Position numbers and translations under genes: made by a program | In this document: one piece after another, positions 23,556 to 23,975 of the stretch | Numbering within the stretch: position 1 is the first letter of the stretch | Layout of the letters: each line of letters starts with the position of its first letter | Notes under the pieces: model-generated | What the model was told of the DNA's origin: nothing | Database searches by the model: none | What the model saw: the letters and a program-made list of their open reading frames with translations, nothing else | NCBI GenBank assembly: GCA_964460935.1 | Contig: CAYWSM010000405.1 | Coordinates: forward strand, 1-23,975 | Length of the DNA stretch: 23,975 nucleotides | Direction: 5' to 3' | From: DATMXP01 sp964460935 | GTDB lineage: Bacteria; Acidobacteriota; Terriglobia; Terriglobales; Acidobacteriaceae

Positions 23556-23975
23556 TCAACGGTAATACGCAAAAACCGTACCTAGGGGGATGAGACTTAG
23601 CAGTAGCGTCGCAGCTATAGCTTGCACAATAGAACGACGTTTAGACTGCGCCTTCTCGGAGGGAGTCGAGAGGCTCGGAACCGCCGTTAGGATAGGAGCA
23701 CTGACAACGGTTGTGGCTTGCTCCTCGTTATAAAGAATCGGATTGATCAGTTCGCGACCCAGAACCACAACTAGGCCCAAGGCCAATCCCGCACCGATTC
23801 CCGCCAAACTGAACTTAAAATGATCTGGAAAACTCGCCTTATCAGGAAGACTTGCTGGGTCGACTAGTTGCAAGGTGTCCCCTTGCTGCTGATTAACCAA
23901 ATCGCTGGCAAGATCCGCATTTTGCTTCTTCGCAAGAAGAGAGTCATAGCTCTCCTGTGACTGCTTGTGGGCGCG
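23556..23975 (-). CDS. Wzz/GumC-type chain-length protein, C-terminal part (cut by window edge)
   Basis: 140 codons including the stop at 23556-23558; the frame is open to the right end of the window. The visible part starts with AHKQSQESYDSLLAKKQNAD, the end of the periplasmic coiled coil, and then LVNQQQGDTLQLVDPASLPD, the GNVR-like segment of GumC/Wzz proteins. FPDHFKFSLAGIGAGLALGLVVV is the C-terminal membrane helix, with a short cytoplasmic domain after it. The end, SIVQAIAATLLLSLIPLGTVFAYYR, is a further hydrophobic segment. It is the membrane co-polymerase partner that activates the downstream CpsD-type kinase. The N-terminus lies outside the window. Confidence 0.88.
   Translation of the reverse strand, partial: RAHKQSQESYDSLLAKKQNADLASDLVNQQQGDTLQLVDPASLPDKASFPDHFKFSLAGIGAGLALGLVVVLGRELINPILYNEEQATTVVSAPILTAVPSLSTPSEKAQSKRRSIVQAIAATLLLSLIPLGTVFAYYR

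Noticed and set aside
1..23975. CRISPR array, tRNA, rRNA, ops/JUMPstart element
   Set aside because: No regularly spaced repeats, no tRNA- or rRNA-like stretch and no GGCGGTAG-type ops sequence were seen in intergenic regions.

Overview
The window is most of a Wzx/Wzy-type extracellular (capsular or exo-) polysaccharide biosynthesis locus from a Gram-negative bacterium with intermediate GC. The gene style (GumC/CpsD pair, paired DegT aminotransferase and Gfo/Idh genes, FemAB/GNAT-like proteins, secreted beta-helix protein, IS200-type element) would fit Acidobacteriota. That is an inference from protein style only; no rRNA or other taxonomic marker is present.

Right part (about 9,087 to 23,975, all minus strand, transcribed leftwards). 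The order is: C-terminus of a Wzz/GumC-type chain-length protein, CpsD-type tyrosine kinase, a hairpin-rich 264-bp gap, an initiating phosphoglycosyltransferase with an N-terminal GGDEF-like domain, a WbpB-WbpD-WbpE-like trio for a diacetamido-uronic acid sugar, two family 2 glycosyltransferases, an SDR epimerase/dehydratase, a second Gfo/Idh oxidoreductase, a FemAB/GNAT-like transferase, an asparagine-synthetase-like protein lacking the glutaminase Cys, an O-antigen ligase/polymerase-like membrane protein and a polysaccharide deacetylase. A Wzx-type flippase (7,482-9,080) follows 6 bp later. Many neighbours overlap (ATGA) or sit within about 45 bp, so this reads as one long operon, possibly split at the gap near 22,401-22,664.

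Left part (1 to 7,447, mixed strands, looser). Two plus-strand genes encode an exported parallel beta-helix protein and a small methyltransferase. Next, on the minus strand, come a TupA-like ATP-grasp protein and a decayed IS200/IS605-type element flanked by palindromes. A plus-strand FemAB/BioF2-like protein diverges from a small exported fibronectin-III protein. Last are a zinc-ribbon methyltransferase and the first 75 codons of a hexapeptide-repeat acyltransferase cut by the window edge.

How the genes could work together (inference): the initiating transferase loads the first sugar phosphate on undecaprenyl phosphate. The glycosyltransferases extend the unit with at least one amino-uronic sugar made in the cluster. 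The flippase exports it, the O-antigen ligase-like protein polymerises or ligates it, and the Wzz/CpsD pair controls chain length. The asparagine-synthetase-like, ATP-grasp, FemAB/GNAT, methyl-, acyl- and deacetylase proteins look like a decoration set that may amidate, aminoacylate, methylate or deacetylate the polymer. The secreted beta-helix protein may bind or cut it.
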